A DNA stretch of 64,000 nucleotides, taken from assembly GCA_023525715.1 (NCBI GenBank), contig CM042009.1, positions 122,888,819 through 122,952,818 of the forward strand, written 5' to 3'. The position numbers and the translations under genes were made by a program. Positions within the stretch are counted from its first letter, which is position 1; each line of letters opens with the position of its first letter. A model generated the notes under the pieces. It saw only the letters and a list, made by a program, of their open reading frames with translations, was not told the origin of the DNA and did not search any database. This DNA is from Cichorium intybus (taxonomy: Eukaryota > Streptophyta > Magnoliopsida > Asterales > Asteraceae). Shown here piece by piece: positions 1 through 11,120 of the stretch.

Positions 1-355
1 CAATCTGTTAAGCGCGGGTTTATCCAATACTCAAATCTTTATTTTCTAAGTACTCATGAACGTTGTATTAGTCTTACTGCAATGTCTAACTTCTTACACA
101 GTCTACAACCGATTCATGACAGTCTTCGTTCATACTTACTCCCTAACAGTATGATCAACTGTGGAATTTCAAATAATCTAATTATTTAGGAAGTTAAACA
201 TGCAAATATAGAAACACAATAATAAACAATTGACAAAGGCAGTAACAATACTCATTTATAAATCTCCATTATAAAATCACCAAGTCAATTACATTTATAC
301 TGTTACAAGTTTCAAAATTCTATCTAATTACTAAAACTAATATCATTTACATGGA
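1..355 (-). mobile_element. Copia retrotransposon remnant (3' internal region)
   Basis: This stretch aligns by eye with 17230-17570, the last codons and 3' untranslated part of the copia element at 15.7-23.7 kb. Shared pieces include the text around 'tccaatactcaaatct', 'tactcatgaa' and 'tgttacaagtttcaaaa'. The orientation matches that element (minus). Homology stops near 355, so pol itself is missing here, and the rest of the element would lie left of the window. It is a dead fragment. Confidence 0.8.
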
Positions 356-465
356 AAATATCCAAAAAAATTTGTAGTTTTTTATATAGATTTGTTCCCT
401 CACGATTTTTCACCCCACCATAGAGCCCTTACCACACCCTTTACATGGAAAATATCCAAAAAAAT

Positions 466-800
466 TTGTCAAAGTATGATGATATTAATAAACTTTTTGG
501 CAAAATTCAATGCTAAGAACGATATTTTTTTTTCTAGAAAATTGGCTTATAAATGAGCTTCCATGTACAAAAAAATATAACTTTTTCCGATCATCTAAAA
601 GAATCCAAAAAAGTCATTTTTGTCAAAGTACGATGCTATTAATTTTTTTATTTTTTTTGCAAAGTTCAATGCTAAAAACGATTTTTTTTTTCAAATACAA
701 TGGTTATGTAAATGAGTTTCATTGTACAAAAATGAAAGTTTTCCGAATTATCAGAAAAGATTTTGAAAAAAGTCATTTTTTGAAAGTACGATGATATTAA
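466..800. repeat. Degenerate tandem repeat, about 155-bp period
   Basis: The motif 'aaagtaygatg.tattaat' recurs near 473, 625 and 783, and the sequence between copies is related ('aatgctaa.aacgat', 'gtacaaaaa', 'ttttccgat'). This gives two full units and the start of a third. A 94-codon open frame runs through it, but it is poly-Phe/Lys from T and A runs and is not credible as a gene. Confidence 0.7.
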
Positions 801-1697
801 TAGTTTTTTTTTGGGCATATAGTTTTTTTTTTTCAAAGAACATTTTGTGCATCAATAGATAACATTTACCATTATAATATATGTATAATGTATATTGTTT
901 GTTTGGGATAAAAAGTTAAGTAAGTTTTTGTTTTGGAATAAAAAATAAATGGATGTTGTCGTGGATTAAAAATAAAAATATGTTGTTACTTTGGTTTAAA
1001 AGTACATACACATTGTTTTAGGTAAATTATAAAAGTGTGCATAAGTTTTTGTTTTAAAATATAAGTTCTTTTCGATTAAACATTAAAGTATATTGATATT
1101 ATATATTAAAAATAAAAATATCTTGTTTTGGGTTAAAAATAAGAAGTTCATTTTGATTTTGGGTTAAAAATAAAAATACGTATTTTTTTAAAAGATAAGT
1201 ATATAATTATTTTTATTTAAAATTAAAAGATAATTATTATTTTTAATTTAAGATACAACTACATTGTATATCTAAGAAATAAAAATATGTGTGTTTTTTA
1301 GTTAAAAATAAAAAAGAAAATTATAGAAACTCCCCTTGAGGTTATGTGGTGGTTTTGGATTTTGTTTCCTATCTTCAATTTGAAAGTTGACCATTCGTGT
1401 GTTCTATTTAACACGATTTTTGTTTCCTAACAACTGTAAAAATAAAACATTTTTTCTTTGAAAAATGGTAAGACGATATTCGGCGATTGTTTAATCTATT
1501 TTTCAGTACCGGTACGAATTTTTTTCTTAAGTCGACTTAAAAATGAAAGAAAGAAATTTTCCGCATTTGGTATTGCTTAGTTGAGAAACCAAAAAAGAAC
1601 AATGAAACTACATAATAGAAAACTGAACTACACAAACATAAACCACATCCAAATGATTAACGTAGATAACCTAAAGGCTAGTCACAAGTAAATAAAT
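801..1697. other. AT-rich non-coding DNA with TTAAAAATAAAAAT-type repeats
   Basis: No open frame of note. From about 900 to 1320 short variants of 'ggttaaaaataaaaata' recur irregularly, giving a low-complexity stretch. Nothing else is recognised. Confidence 0.5.
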
Positions 1698-1985
1698 TGT
1701 TCAACAAAAACTTGATTGTAAACCTAAAGCAACACAATTCATAATGGAACTAAGACTAAGAAACAAATCGATCACAGGCACTTACAGGATTGAAATAAAT
1801 TACAAAATCTTTTATAACAGAGAACCACAAACTCCAAAATGAAGTACATCGGCAGAGACTGAAATTTATAATATAGAGTATAATCATTGCATGAGATAAA
1901 ATAGTTAAATTAACCTAACTATAGTACTTAACATTAGTGATTGGTATGGCTTGCTGCTTTAAAACATAAATTACATTGATGGTAG
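1698..1985. repeat. Direct repeat, copy 1 (about 285 bp)
   Basis: This copy matches 2358-2640 along its length with scattered substitutions. Landmarks are 'aacaaaaacttgatt', 'ggcacttacaggattgaaat' and 'cttaacattagtgattgg'. The two copies lie about 660 bp apart in the same orientation. No coding potential is seen. Confidence 0.8.
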
Positions 1986-2357
1986 TAACAAATTTTAAGC
2001 AAGCTAGTGACATTCCCTAGAAAGAACTTGAGAAGGCCACCCCATATACAAATCATTCTCAGCAAATAAGATGTCACTGTCTAGAGATTAACATGGTTTT
2101 GAAAAACGGAGACCGGCCGGTTAAACCGGAACCGGTCTACTTAGCTTACCATATCCTTGCTTCTCGTTGCTCCAATTTACCAAATTGTCCTCTCCAAGCA
2201 CATTTTTTTTTCATATAAGTTGGCAACCAAGAACCTAAAATTACCTTCTAGTGAAGACATGATTATGATAGAATAAAATAGTCACCTAAAGAATCAAGAT
2301 CCATCCATTTCATATTAAGACATAAGTTATGAAAGTGAATCAAGATCTTACGTAAAA

Positions 2358-2640
2358 GTTCAACAAAAACTTGATTATAAACCTAAAGCAACAAAATTCG
2401 TAATAGAACTAAGACTAAGAAACAAATTGATCACAGGCACTTACAGGATTGAAATGAATTACAAAATCTTTTAAAACAGAAAACCACAAAACTCCAAAGT
2501 GGAGTATATCGGCATAGATTGAAATTTATAATAAAGTATAATCATTACTTGAGATAAATTAGCTAAATTAACCAAACTCTAGTCCTTAACATTAGTGATT
2601 GGTAAGGCCTGTTGCTTTAAAAAATAAATTACATCCCTTG
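2358..2640. repeat. Direct repeat, copy 2 (about 285 bp)
   Basis: Second copy of the block at 1698-1985. The divergence (about one change per 10-15 bases by eye) indicates an old local duplication. Confidence 0.8.
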
Positions 2641-3954
2641 GTTTGATCAGTTGTAGTTTCTACTGGAGTTAAATTTGTGTTGCCCCAATGGATGTATTAG
2701 TCACCTTCTCAAAGTAATGATGACTTTAATTAAAGTCGAAATGAAGATTTTCAAGTTATGATCTTTCTGTCTTGGGAATTTTTCATGTCTCAATCTTGAT
2801 GGATTGGAAATTTAATTTAATTTCAAGTTCCTTCTCAACCTGGGATAGTTCTAATCAAAGTCACAATCGGGATTTTCAAGTCCCACATATGCCTGGCATT
2901 CAAAGTTAGTTGCTATTATTGAAGATTAATTAAAAGTTCAGTACTGTTAAATAGATTTGGGGAAGCCTTATTCTACATTCAAAGTCAGTTGCTATTATTG
3001 GGTGGTTCCCAAAAGTAGGTTGTTATTAAATAGAATTAGGGATACATTTTTCTGCCCAACTTGGAGCGGTTCTTGCCAGATTTATGTTTAATTGGCAGTT
3101 TTCTTTGGCGCGTTCCTTCACTTCTATTTAGAACTGCCAAAAACCAAATCAGTTTCATCAAATCTATAACACACGCACACACATACACTCTTAAATACAC
3201 ACACAGATAAAAAGTTAAACACAGATAAACAAAAATAGATACTTACCTTGCCATCCATCACAATAAAAAAATAGTAATGATCCATCTCCATAATCAGGAA
3301 CCTACTAAAACAAAAACACAAATATTTAACCAAAGATATAGAAAAGTGAAGGAAATTTCATACCAGATCAAGAGACGATAGTCGATAACTTGCATCAAAC
3401 ATTTTTTGAGACAATTCATGAACGACTGGGGTGCATGTTCTAATTTTCATTTTATATTGAGTGTGGAAGAAAAATCACGCATTTTGACCTAAATTGGTCA
3501 AGATTGGGAAGATCACCTAATTGATGAGATATATACGATTCAAGTAATTTATCTGGATATCAATGTGTTGATATGGATTATATTGTTAACACTTTAGGCT
3601 ATAACTTGGAGGTTGATATTAATCAATTACCAAATTTAGAATATGTGTTGCGGTTGGGTCAAGTTGATTGAATAAAGGCTTGTCTTATAAAAAGGCAGGG
3701 GCTCTTTTGTAGGCACTTCAAGGGGAGCAGGATTTGCCACATGAAACACAACACATTAATGGCTACAGATTTGCACTGAGAACCACCAGCCTTACATAGA
3801 TTTAAACTTTCAAGTTGTCCAACAAGATAAAGAGAGAGGTCTTTCAAGGGTTACTTCTTAATAAGTTACGAATAAAATCAGTAATGAAGTCGTCCAAGAG
3901 ATGAGATTCTTCTTAATAAGTTACTAAAGAAGTCGTCCAAGAGATGGTTGATGG
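2641..3954. other. Unassigned non-coding DNA left of the RLP1 unit
   Basis: Only short frames occur, and none resembles a known protein. From about 3860 the text is shared with the RLP2 unit: the 'cgtc.aagagatg' and 'gattcttctt.ataagttac' motifs recur at 33555-33615 and 36790-36840. This marks the left edge of the duplicated unit. Confidence 0.4.
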
Positions 3955-4080
3955 TATTTCTCCTTTGACCCAGTGGCTTCAGGTGTATTTGAAAGGTGCC
4001 CTCAACCAATAAGTTGAGAGTTCAAGTCCTATGGTGGACAAATGTGTAGAATTAGAAATATGATCAAGGATGTATACCAA
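3955..4080 (+). mobile_element. SINE-like tRNA-derived fragment, copy 1
   Basis: The text 'cagtggcttcaggtg' followed about 40 bp later by 'gagttcaagtcc' resembles the spaced A and B boxes of a tRNA-derived RNA polymerase III promoter. The same unit, with the same surroundings, lies at 37021-37160, where the tail is better preserved. It was probably present before the RLP units were duplicated. Confidence 0.5.
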
Positions 4081-4785
4081 TCAAACAAATGGGATAACAT
4101 GGTATCTGATAACAGACTTTTGGGAATTAAAAATTTTGCCATATCCAAATCTCAGACTCAAGGAATTGCAATATTTAGTTTATTCATAGAACAATCTAGT
4201 ATTAAATCCTAATGTATACCAATCAAACAAAACCCAAAAACATACATGCATAAACCCAGGAGAGATCTAGCACACATGCATTATTCTTGTATAGCACCAA
4301 AATTTTGCTTCTATAGAAAAATTCTCAAGTAAATATGTGTTGAAGGGACTATTCTTAGTTCGTCGATCTACTTCATCATTTTTGGCCAGCTGTGCAAATA
4401 ACCTACGAACAGAATCTAGCATTGTAGCATAAAGCATATATGGCTGTATTTCCTGTTAAGTACAAATTCTAAAACCAATCTACATGGAGGATTGTACTAT
4501 AAAAATATATAGTTCAATAAAATATACAACTTTAACTACATTTTCATCTTGGGTTTATATGCTACTAAAGTATGAAGTTTTCAGGATGCCTTATTTCATA
4601 CAACACAAGAAAAAGGCCACCCATGGTGTTAGTGGCAATTTTATTGATATTGGGGACTTAAAAACCCATGCCAAATTACAATACTATACATCTAGCCCTA
4701 AATAAGAACAGTAACAGGTCTGTTCAAGATAAGATACATACTACAACATTAAGTCAAAAAAAAAAAAAAAAAATTAGATGAGAAA
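4081..4785. other. 3' flank of RLP1, conserved in all RLP units
   Basis: Non-coding. The segment from about 4490 to 4785 is repeated at 38215-38550 and 57830-58085 ('actacattttcatctt', 'aaaaaggccacccatggtg'). It probably includes the 3' untranslated region of the minus-strand gene. A 19-base A run lies near 4757. Confidence 0.6.
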
Positions 4786-7440
4786 CTATATACGTTCAAC
4801 CCTTTGCAACTTTGCAATGAACACCACCACCTTCACATAAACCCAGTCCTTGAAGTCGTCAAAAAAGTGAAAAAATGCACGTCTCCCACGACGGTTGAGA
4901 AGCAAAAAGCCGCATGCTATCCAAAATCCAGTAACAAAACCCATGCTCCCACCAATATAAAACCATCCCCAAACTTCATCTATGTCTTCCTCATCACCCT
5001 TGCCTTCATAAATGATCGATGGTACTTCTGATTCTTCATCTCCCGGACATTTTTTGGTAAGGGGAGGTCCACATAGTTGTACATTTCCAGCGTATCTTGA
5101 AGAATTAAAGGACTGGAGTTGAGTGCTTGTTGGGATTCTCCCTGATAAGTTATTAAATGACACGTCCAGGTCATTCAATGAACTCATTTCAGACATGCTT
5201 GATGGCATCCTTCCTGATAAATTGTTTCTCGATAAACCCAAAGATAGAAGTTTTTGCATCTGGCCAATTTTCTGTGGAATCTCCCCATACAGGGCGTTCT
5301 TCGATAAGTTGAGGGCAACCAGTTCATGAAGGTTGGTGAGTTCATGTGGAATTTGTCCTGTTAAGTTGTTGCTTGACAGGTCAATCATCTTCACAAATCT
5401 CAGATTGCTAAAGAATTCACGTTCATCTCCTTGCCACTGGACCATTGCATGGTCAACATACTCATTAGCAAGGCTTACATAATAATCACCACTTGGAAAA
5501 TTCCATCCAAATGAATAGGAATGTACGTTTTCTGTCGTTAAGATTCCTTGTTGAACCATTCTCGTAAGATTACTCAAACATGAGGGAATGGTTCCATGGA
5601 GATGGTTCATTGACAAGTCTAGAATTTGAAGATGTGGTAATTGACATAACTGCAAAGGGATGGTTCCGGAAAAGTTGTTTGATCTTAGGATAAGAACATA
5701 CAACCTCTGTAAGTTGTCCCCAATCCAGACAGGCACATTACCAGAAAACTTGTTCCCCTCCAAAGTTAATGAGTTCAAACTCGTGCAATTCTTTAAGGAC
5801 AAAGGCAATTCTCCAGATAAGTTGTTATTGTCCAAATACAACACCTCTAGTTCTATCAAATATCCAATAGATGGAGGAAGTCTTCCAGAGAAATCGTTGT
5901 ATCCTAGATTAAGAACTTTTAGTTCTTTGAGATGCCATAAACAGTCTGGAAGTTGTCCACTTAGAAGGTTATGGGAGAGGTCAAGAAATTTTAAAAACCC
6001 ATGGACAAGTTGGCATAAAAAGGAAATTCCTCCAGAGAATTTGTTTCTGGAAAGATTTAAAGATGCCACAGTAGAAGAGACATTTGTTATTGGACCATAA
6101 AAGTCGTTGGAACTCAAATCTATCACTGAATGGTTGTCAAAACTTGATGATAAATCTGGTACTTTCCCGCTGATGTTGTTGGAAGAGAGATTCATATATA
6201 TTAATTGAGAAGGCCACATGTCCCAAAAATCGAGAGGAATGGTCTCTGAAATTCCATTATTGGCAATATCAAGATAAGTCAGATTTTTGAGTGTTTGGAT
6301 CTTATTGGACAATGGGCCTGTAAATTGGTAATGAGAAGCATGCAATCCTTGTAATGCAAGCGATGTGCATCCCGTCAAGTTGTTGAGAAAATCAGGAAGA
6401 TTGACCAAGGCAGAGTTGTTATACAGATATAAAAACTTCAAACCACAGAGGTTACCAAAGTATTTGGGTATCCCATCTACCATGTTTCTAGAGAAAGAAA
6501 GTTCACGAAGGTTATTGCTGGTTAATGGGAACAACCAACGATACATGGATGAGTTGAGATTGTTGTTTCCGAGATAAAGGTATTCGATAGATGAAGAAGA
6601 GTTGATAAACGAAGAATATGGATACATGACCTGTGACAGCTCACATTCCCATAAATATAAAGATGACAGTTTCCTGAGACTGAGAATGACATCTACCCAA
6701 TGATTTGCTTTGGCTAGGGAAATCCCATCCATGTTAAGAGCCTCCAAATGAGAGAGATGAGACAACCACTCTATGTTTTCAACTCTACACCTTCCAACCT
6801 CTTCAAGGAGAAGCATTTGCAAGTTGGTGAGGTTTCCCAACTCTGGAGGAATGGTTCCATAAAGAGAGTTCAAGGAAAGGTCAAGGATCCTTAATTCGGT
6901 CAAGGAACCAATGGAGCTCGGAATGATTCCATTGAGATTATTGCTGCTGAGGTCGAGTTGCCTTAATTTGGTTAAGGAACCAACTGACCTGGGAATGGTT
7001 CCATTAAAACCATTCCAACCAAGGTCAAGGTGGCTTAACCGAGTCATGGAACCAATGAAAGTGGGAATGGTTCCTTTAAAAGAATTTCTGGAAATATTAA
7101 GATAATTTAAGTAGCTCAAATTAAGCAACGAATTGCTAATCTCACCTGCAAGACCACAAAAGGGAATATCAAGTCCTGTCACATGACCTGTTTGGTTGTT
7201 GCAAGTGACTCCAAACCATTTACAGCAGTCATGTTCCTCATCTTTCCATGTAGAGAGAATGTCATCAGAGTCTTGAAGGGGAGCTTTAAAGCGAAGGAGA
7301 GCATGTCTCTCCTTATCCAAACACTTATTGGTAACACCATTAGTATCATCTCCTCCCCCAACTGCTGCCAATTGGTTGGCAGTTGTAGTTTCAAGGTTTA
7401 GTAAGAGAAGTGAGAATATTATAAAAACACAAGGATTCAT
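4786..7440 (-). CDS. LRR receptor-like protein (EIX2/Cf-type), RLP1
   Basis: Uninterrupted 884-residue frame without introns, as is usual for this family. Residues 1-22 form a hydrophobic signal peptide (MNPCVFIIFSLLLL). Residues 40-80 form an LRRNT_2 cap with Cys40, the Cys72-Cys73 pair and Cys80. Many 23-24-residue plant LRRs (LxxLxLSxNxLxGxIP) follow, interrupted by a non-LRR island at about 624-680, and closed by a C-terminal cap with LCGPPL. An acidic juxtamembrane stretch, one membrane helix at about 826-849 (GWFYIGG) and a 35-residue basic tail without kinase complete it. The family acts at the plasma membrane as pattern or effector receptors and uses kinase partners such as SOBIR1 (known). 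Relative to RLP3 it has about 75 extra residues after residue 320, roughly three LRRs. The start is the Met of the signal peptide, and a TATA box lies about 70 bp upstream. The ligand is unknown. Confidence 0.93.
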   Translation of the reverse strand: MNPCVFIIFSLLLLNLETTTANQLAAVGGGDDTNGVTNKCLDKERHALLRFKAPLQDSDDILSTWKDEEHDCCKWFGVTCNNQTGHVTGLDIPFCGLAGEISNSLLNLSYLNYLNISRNSFKGTIPTFIGSMTRLSHLDLGWNGFNGTIPRSVGSLTKLRQLDLSSNNLNGIIPSSIGSLTELRILDLSLNSLYGTIPPELGNLTNLQMLLLEEVGRCRVENIEWLSHLSHLEALNMDGISLAKANHWVDVILSLRKLSSLYLWECELSQVMYPYSSFINSSSSIEYLYLGNNNLNSSMYRWLFPLTSNNLRELSFSRNMVDGIPKYFGNLCGLKFLYLYNNSALVNLPDFLNNLTGCTSLALQGLHASHYQFTGPLSNKIQTLKNLTYLDIANNGISETIPLDFWDMWPSQLIYMNLSSNNISGKVPDLSSSFDNHSVIDLSSNDFYGPITNVSSTVASLNLSRNKFSGGISFLCQLVHGFLKFLDLSHNLLSGQLPDCLWHLKELKVLNLGYNDFSGRLPPSIGYLIELEVLYLDNNNLSGELPLSLKNCTSLNSLTLEGNKFSGNVPVWIGDNLQRLYVLILRSNNFSGTIPLQLCQLPHLQILDLSMNHLHGTIPSCLSNLTRMVQQGILTTENVHSYSFGWNFPSGDYYVSLANEYVDHAMVQWQGDEREFFSNLRFVKMIDLSSNNLTGQIPHELTNLHELVALNLSKNALYGEIPQKIGQMQKLLSLGLSRNNLSGRMPSSMSEMSSLNDLDVSFNNLSGRIPTSTQLQSFNSSRYAGNVQLCGPPLTKKCPGDEESEVPSIIYEGKGDEEDIDEVWGWFYIGGSMGFVTGFWIACGFLLLNRRGRRAFFHFFDDFKDWVYVKVVVFIAKLQRVERI

Positions 7441-7506
7441 ATTGTAAATGCAAATCTCTGGTGATGTTTTTTTTTATTGATGCATATATGAACTGTCACA
7501 TGACAG

Positions 7507-7514
7507 TTTATATA
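7507..7514 (-). promoter_or_regulatory. TATA box of RLP1
   Basis: TATATAAA on the minus strand, about 67 bp upstream of the ATG. The same box at the same relative position occurs upstream of RLP2 (40949-40956) and RLP3 (60513-60520), in a conserved stretch that also contains 'tgaactgtc'. Confidence 0.7.
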
Positions 7515-8171
7515 GACTTGAATATTAAGATGAAAGATTCAAGTGAATGGCCTCAAATTGCAGGCCCATCAGTGTAGGGCATAGAATATTTCACTTCCAT
7601 GGAATTTGAACCAAGCTATAAGTCAAACTATTAATGAAGAATTGAAATTGATTGCCCCAAATTAGACGTTCAAAGACTCGCAAGTCTTGGCAATTTGTAT
7701 TTATTATAGATATTTTTTCTCATTGTGTGATATTTTTTGGTCCTCAAGTTATGTGAAATATAAATCCCAAAAAACAAACTAATGGAATCAAATACAGACT
7801 ATCCATGTGATATGATATTATTTGGGTCTTGTGAATTTAATCACAATATCATGAATTGTTCTCACTCAGAATAATTAAACTGTGAACTTGTTTTCTTTTA
7901 CATTGTTGTTAGAAATCAATACTTTGATTGAAAGCCCTACACCAGTTACGAAGTCAAATATTTTTTAAAAAGGATAAGAAATTTACTCCTAAAGTAATGC
8001 ATGGACAAATGATATTTGCTTTAAATGTACAAAAAAATACATTTCTTTTTTAACTGAGTGAATGTCGGATGAGAGTAAATGACAATTTTACCCGTCTGTC
8101 TAAAAGTGATGTTGAATAAGAATTATTTGATAATTGTTATATAAAGAAACTACAATTCACTACTATAAGAC
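7515..8171. other. Conserved 5' flank of RLP1
   Basis: Non-coding. It aligns with 40957-41600 and 60521-61150 through landmarks such as 'attgtgtgatattttttggt' and 'tcactcagaataattaaa'. It is likely the promoter region of the gene. No specific regulatory element can be assigned with confidence. Confidence 0.6.
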
Positions 8172-8174
8172 TAA

Positions 8175-8715
8175 GGTGATGTTTGTTTTTGAAGAGGTAA
8201 AATGTCTTTTGTCTTTTTCCAGGTCTACGGAAGAAGATGTGGACCAAAAGTCTTTTCCATGTTTTTGCTCTTCATAAAAAAAGTTGTTTGTTTTTAATGT
8301 CTTTTCGGAATTATTCATTCTAACATCAAATTTTAGTTAAAATAAACCCGGGTGGGATGAGAGTGGGGTGGGTAGATAGTGGTGGGTGGGGGTGGTAGGT
8401 GGGGGTTGGTGGTATGAGTAAGGGGTGGGGTGGGGGTGGGGGTGGGGGTAGGGGTGGGTGGGCGGGCGTGGGGGTAGGGGTAGGGGTGTGTAGGGTGGGG
8501 TGGGGTGGGGTTAGGATGGAATGAGGTAAAGTGTAGTTGAAAAGTTTCAAAAAGAGGTTCAAAAAGCTAAAAAATATGTCTTTTTGAAAAAGAGATGAAA
8601 AAGTATTTTTTAGATATTTTGTCTTCTAAAAAACAAACGGTCTTTTTGAAAAACATCTACCCTCCCGCAGATGTTTTAGAGGAAAAAGACTTTTGGGGAA
8701 AAAACAAACACCACC
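8175..8715. mobile_element. PIF/Harbinger (Tourist-like) MITE
   Basis: The ends form an inverted repeat: GGTGATGTTTGTTTTT at the left and, reverse-complemented, GGTGGTGTTTGTTTTT at the right. TAA flanks it on both sides (8172-8174 and 8716-8718), as expected for Harbinger insertions. The paralogous RLP2 flank (about 41600-41612) lacks the element, reading 'ataaaactagatgtatgttg', which confirms the insertion and its ends. No transposase is present. A G-rich tandem array fills the middle. Confidence 0.88.
8335..8520 (+). repeat. G-rich minisatellite (GGGTGGGG variants) inside the MITE
   Basis: Irregular tandem runs of GGGGTGGG, GGGTAGGG and related units, G-rich on the plus strand. Many runs of three or more G lie close together, so G-quadruplex formation is plausible (inference). 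The minus-strand Pro/Thr-rich frame across it is a by-product of the repeat. Confidence 0.85.
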
Positions 8716-8899
8716 TAAATGTATGTTGGTCCACAACTACCATATGTATATAGCCTTTGAAGGAGTTGTAAATTTATGGCCATATATTTGTCAAGAAAGC
8801 TGTAGAAGAATATTCCTAGAGCTGTTTTAGCTTGAATAGTATTATCTTTGAAAAAAGTTCACTAGGCCCCAAATAACGAGCAAAGGAAACTCAAAGGAA

Positions 8900-9520
8900 A
8901 TTTCATCTTCTCAGAACCTTTATTGAACCATTTCCACATACAACAAAATCCGAATGCAATTTATGCATCTCATATTCCCCTCTATATTTATACCCAGTTA
9001 ACACAATTCATTCTATCCTAAACAAATTTGATGATTAGAGAATTGTAATAGGAACATAAACCCACCATTCAACAGAAGCATATCTAATTGATAATATCAA
9101 TTAAAAATTTCCTAATAGAAACATAAACCCATGATTTAACAGAGAAGGATCAAAATCAAACAACCAAAAATAAAACATCCTTCAACAGGAAATAGTGAGC
9201 AGACCCGTTTAACAGAAATCGAGAGAATACGGACAGATGCGATGAGTACCTGTGATGATCCCAAAACATACATGATGGAAAACAGAGAAGATGAGAACGG
9301 TGGGGCAGCGGCGACGGCGACGGTGACGGCGGGACGCTGATGGGAGATGGAGAAGATGAGACCAGATAGACAGAAGCCATGTCAAAGTAGGTAGTAAAAA
9401 GAAAAGTGGGTGAAGGAAGGTTGGTGTAAAGTGGTAAAAATTAGGGCTTGAACACGTTGATGGGAAGATGGTTAATGGCAAGATCATTAAAATTAGGTTG
9501 AACTTGAACACCTATAAAAA
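8900..9520 (-). other. Triplicated upstream block with small open frame, copy 1
   Basis: This block recurs at 41750-42360 and 61270-61960 in the same place, 1.5-2 kb upstream of each RLP. On the minus strand it starts with an ATG at 9380 and runs 74 codons to 9156 (MASVYLVSSSPSPISV start, SPSP-rich, then LPHRSHLL and DHHRYSSHLSVFSRFLL). A possible CAG/GTACTC splice-donor context follows the DHH region, and AATAAA occurs near 8920. The three copies keep similar peptide text. It could be a small gene, the 5' exon of a lost gene, or a non-coding transcript; the family is not recognised. Confidence 0.4.
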
Positions 9521-11120
9521 TTATGTAAGAAGAAATGTATTTCTAAAAAACATCGAAAAATAAAATTAAAAGAAATTGGGGAAAATCTGTAAATAAAGTA
9601 TGGTTGACTTGTATAAAAATATAATATTATGTTTTACAAACAATATTTTTAAAAAGATAAGTTCTAAATAATATAAAAAAACAAGTTGTAAATAAAAGTT
9701 AAGAAAAAAATATTAAAGAAGCTTATATCAAATTCATAAAAATAATGTATAAATCGGAAAATCATAAAAATTCATATATAAAAATGAAATGTAAAAAAAT
9801 TGAAAAATGAGTCTGTAAAAAGTATTTATGTCAAAAAAGTTATTTTTTAAAAACGATTTCTTAAGAAGAAACACATCAAAAGAACAAATTTATAAAAACA
9901 TTTTGAATTTTTAAAAACAAAGTTTCGATGAATTCATAAAAAAACTTGTAAAAATGTAAAATAAGTTTTACAAACAAAATTTACTTATAAAATAAGTTAT
10001 AAATAACATAGAAAACAAAGTTGTAAATAAAAGTCGGGAATAATTTGTAAAAACAATGATTGTACCAAATACATAACGCATGGAGAGGGATCGCACACAT
10101 GTCATCAACTCAACATGATGGTATAACTACTATTAACCAAGGTAGACCATGTGTTTCAAATGGGCATGCAATTCTTATAACAATTAAAATACAATAATAA
10201 AATATTTTAAAGGTTACTATTCATCATGTTAGTTTTAAAAAAAAATACTGAAAGTGCATTACTATAATAGGATAGATATTTTTAAAGTAGAAACGACTTA
10301 ATAAAAAAAATTGTAAACATAATGTTATAACGAACAACCAACTTTAATCTCTTTATATTAGTAATTGTCTGTGAGTACTAACTCAATATTGAGTACTAAC
10401 TCAATATAACAATACGATCCACAAAAAGAAATTAATGATCTAACCAAAGTATAATGTCATAGTAAAAAAATTAAAAGTATACCGATATAAAGAAGTATAC
10501 TTTTCTCATCATACGTGTTGACGTAGGAAATTTGTGTATATATAATATGCACGCCATAATCTACATTATAAATATAATTAATTATGCACAAAAGTACAAT
10601 TCAGTTAGTAAAAATAAAAATTTTAAAAGCAGAGAAAAAAGGTCTTAGAAAGCATGTTTTAAAAAAATTACTAAAAAGGTTGTAAAACAATTTGGAGAAA
10701 ATTGTAAAAAAATTTAAAAATTAAGTTAAAAAATATAAAAATTATGAACTAAATTTGTAAAAACAATCAGAAATTGAGCTAAACAATAAAAAAATTTATT
10801 TGACAGTTTAATATCTTAAAAGCTAACCAACTATAAAGAAGTTGTGCAAAGCACGTAAAGATTGGAAAAAAAAAAACATGTAAAACTTCGTAAAAAACAT
10901 GCAGAAATTCATCGATTGAAGCAAAGATTGTTTTTGGGTGCATACTTTGATCACTTGCAACTTCCATTTGTAAATTGTTTTAAACATTCAAATCTTTTGA
11001 TCTCTAGATGTTGTCTTGCATATGGTTCTTTCTTTTATAAAACAATTGAAGAAATTGTAATCCCATGCTCTTCTGCCACATGTGATTGAATGCGTTTCGT
11101 GGTTGACACGTCGTTGTCGT
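9521..11120. other. AT-rich non-coding DNA right of the RLP1 unit
   Basis: No credible gene. Variants of 'ttgtaaataaaa' and 'ataaaaa.gtaaaa' recur between 9540 and 10060 and resemble 42360-42900. The part at about 10075-10345 aligns with 45175-45440 ('ggaccatgtgtttcaaat', 'aataggatagat'), showing how far units 1 and 2 share sequence. Confidence 0.5.

Noticed and set aside
466..800. CRISPR-like array
   Set aside because: Two to three degenerate long units in plant nuclear DNA; no short identical repeats with unique spacers.
3659..3847. 62-codon frame left of RLP1
   Set aside because: No recognisable motif and not conserved as a frame in the paralogous units.
5660..6100. Plus-strand frames opposite the receptor genes (also at 39.36-39.78 and 58.96-59.59 kb)
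   Set aside because: Antisense shadows of LRR codons; similar shadows occur in all three paralogues for that reason.
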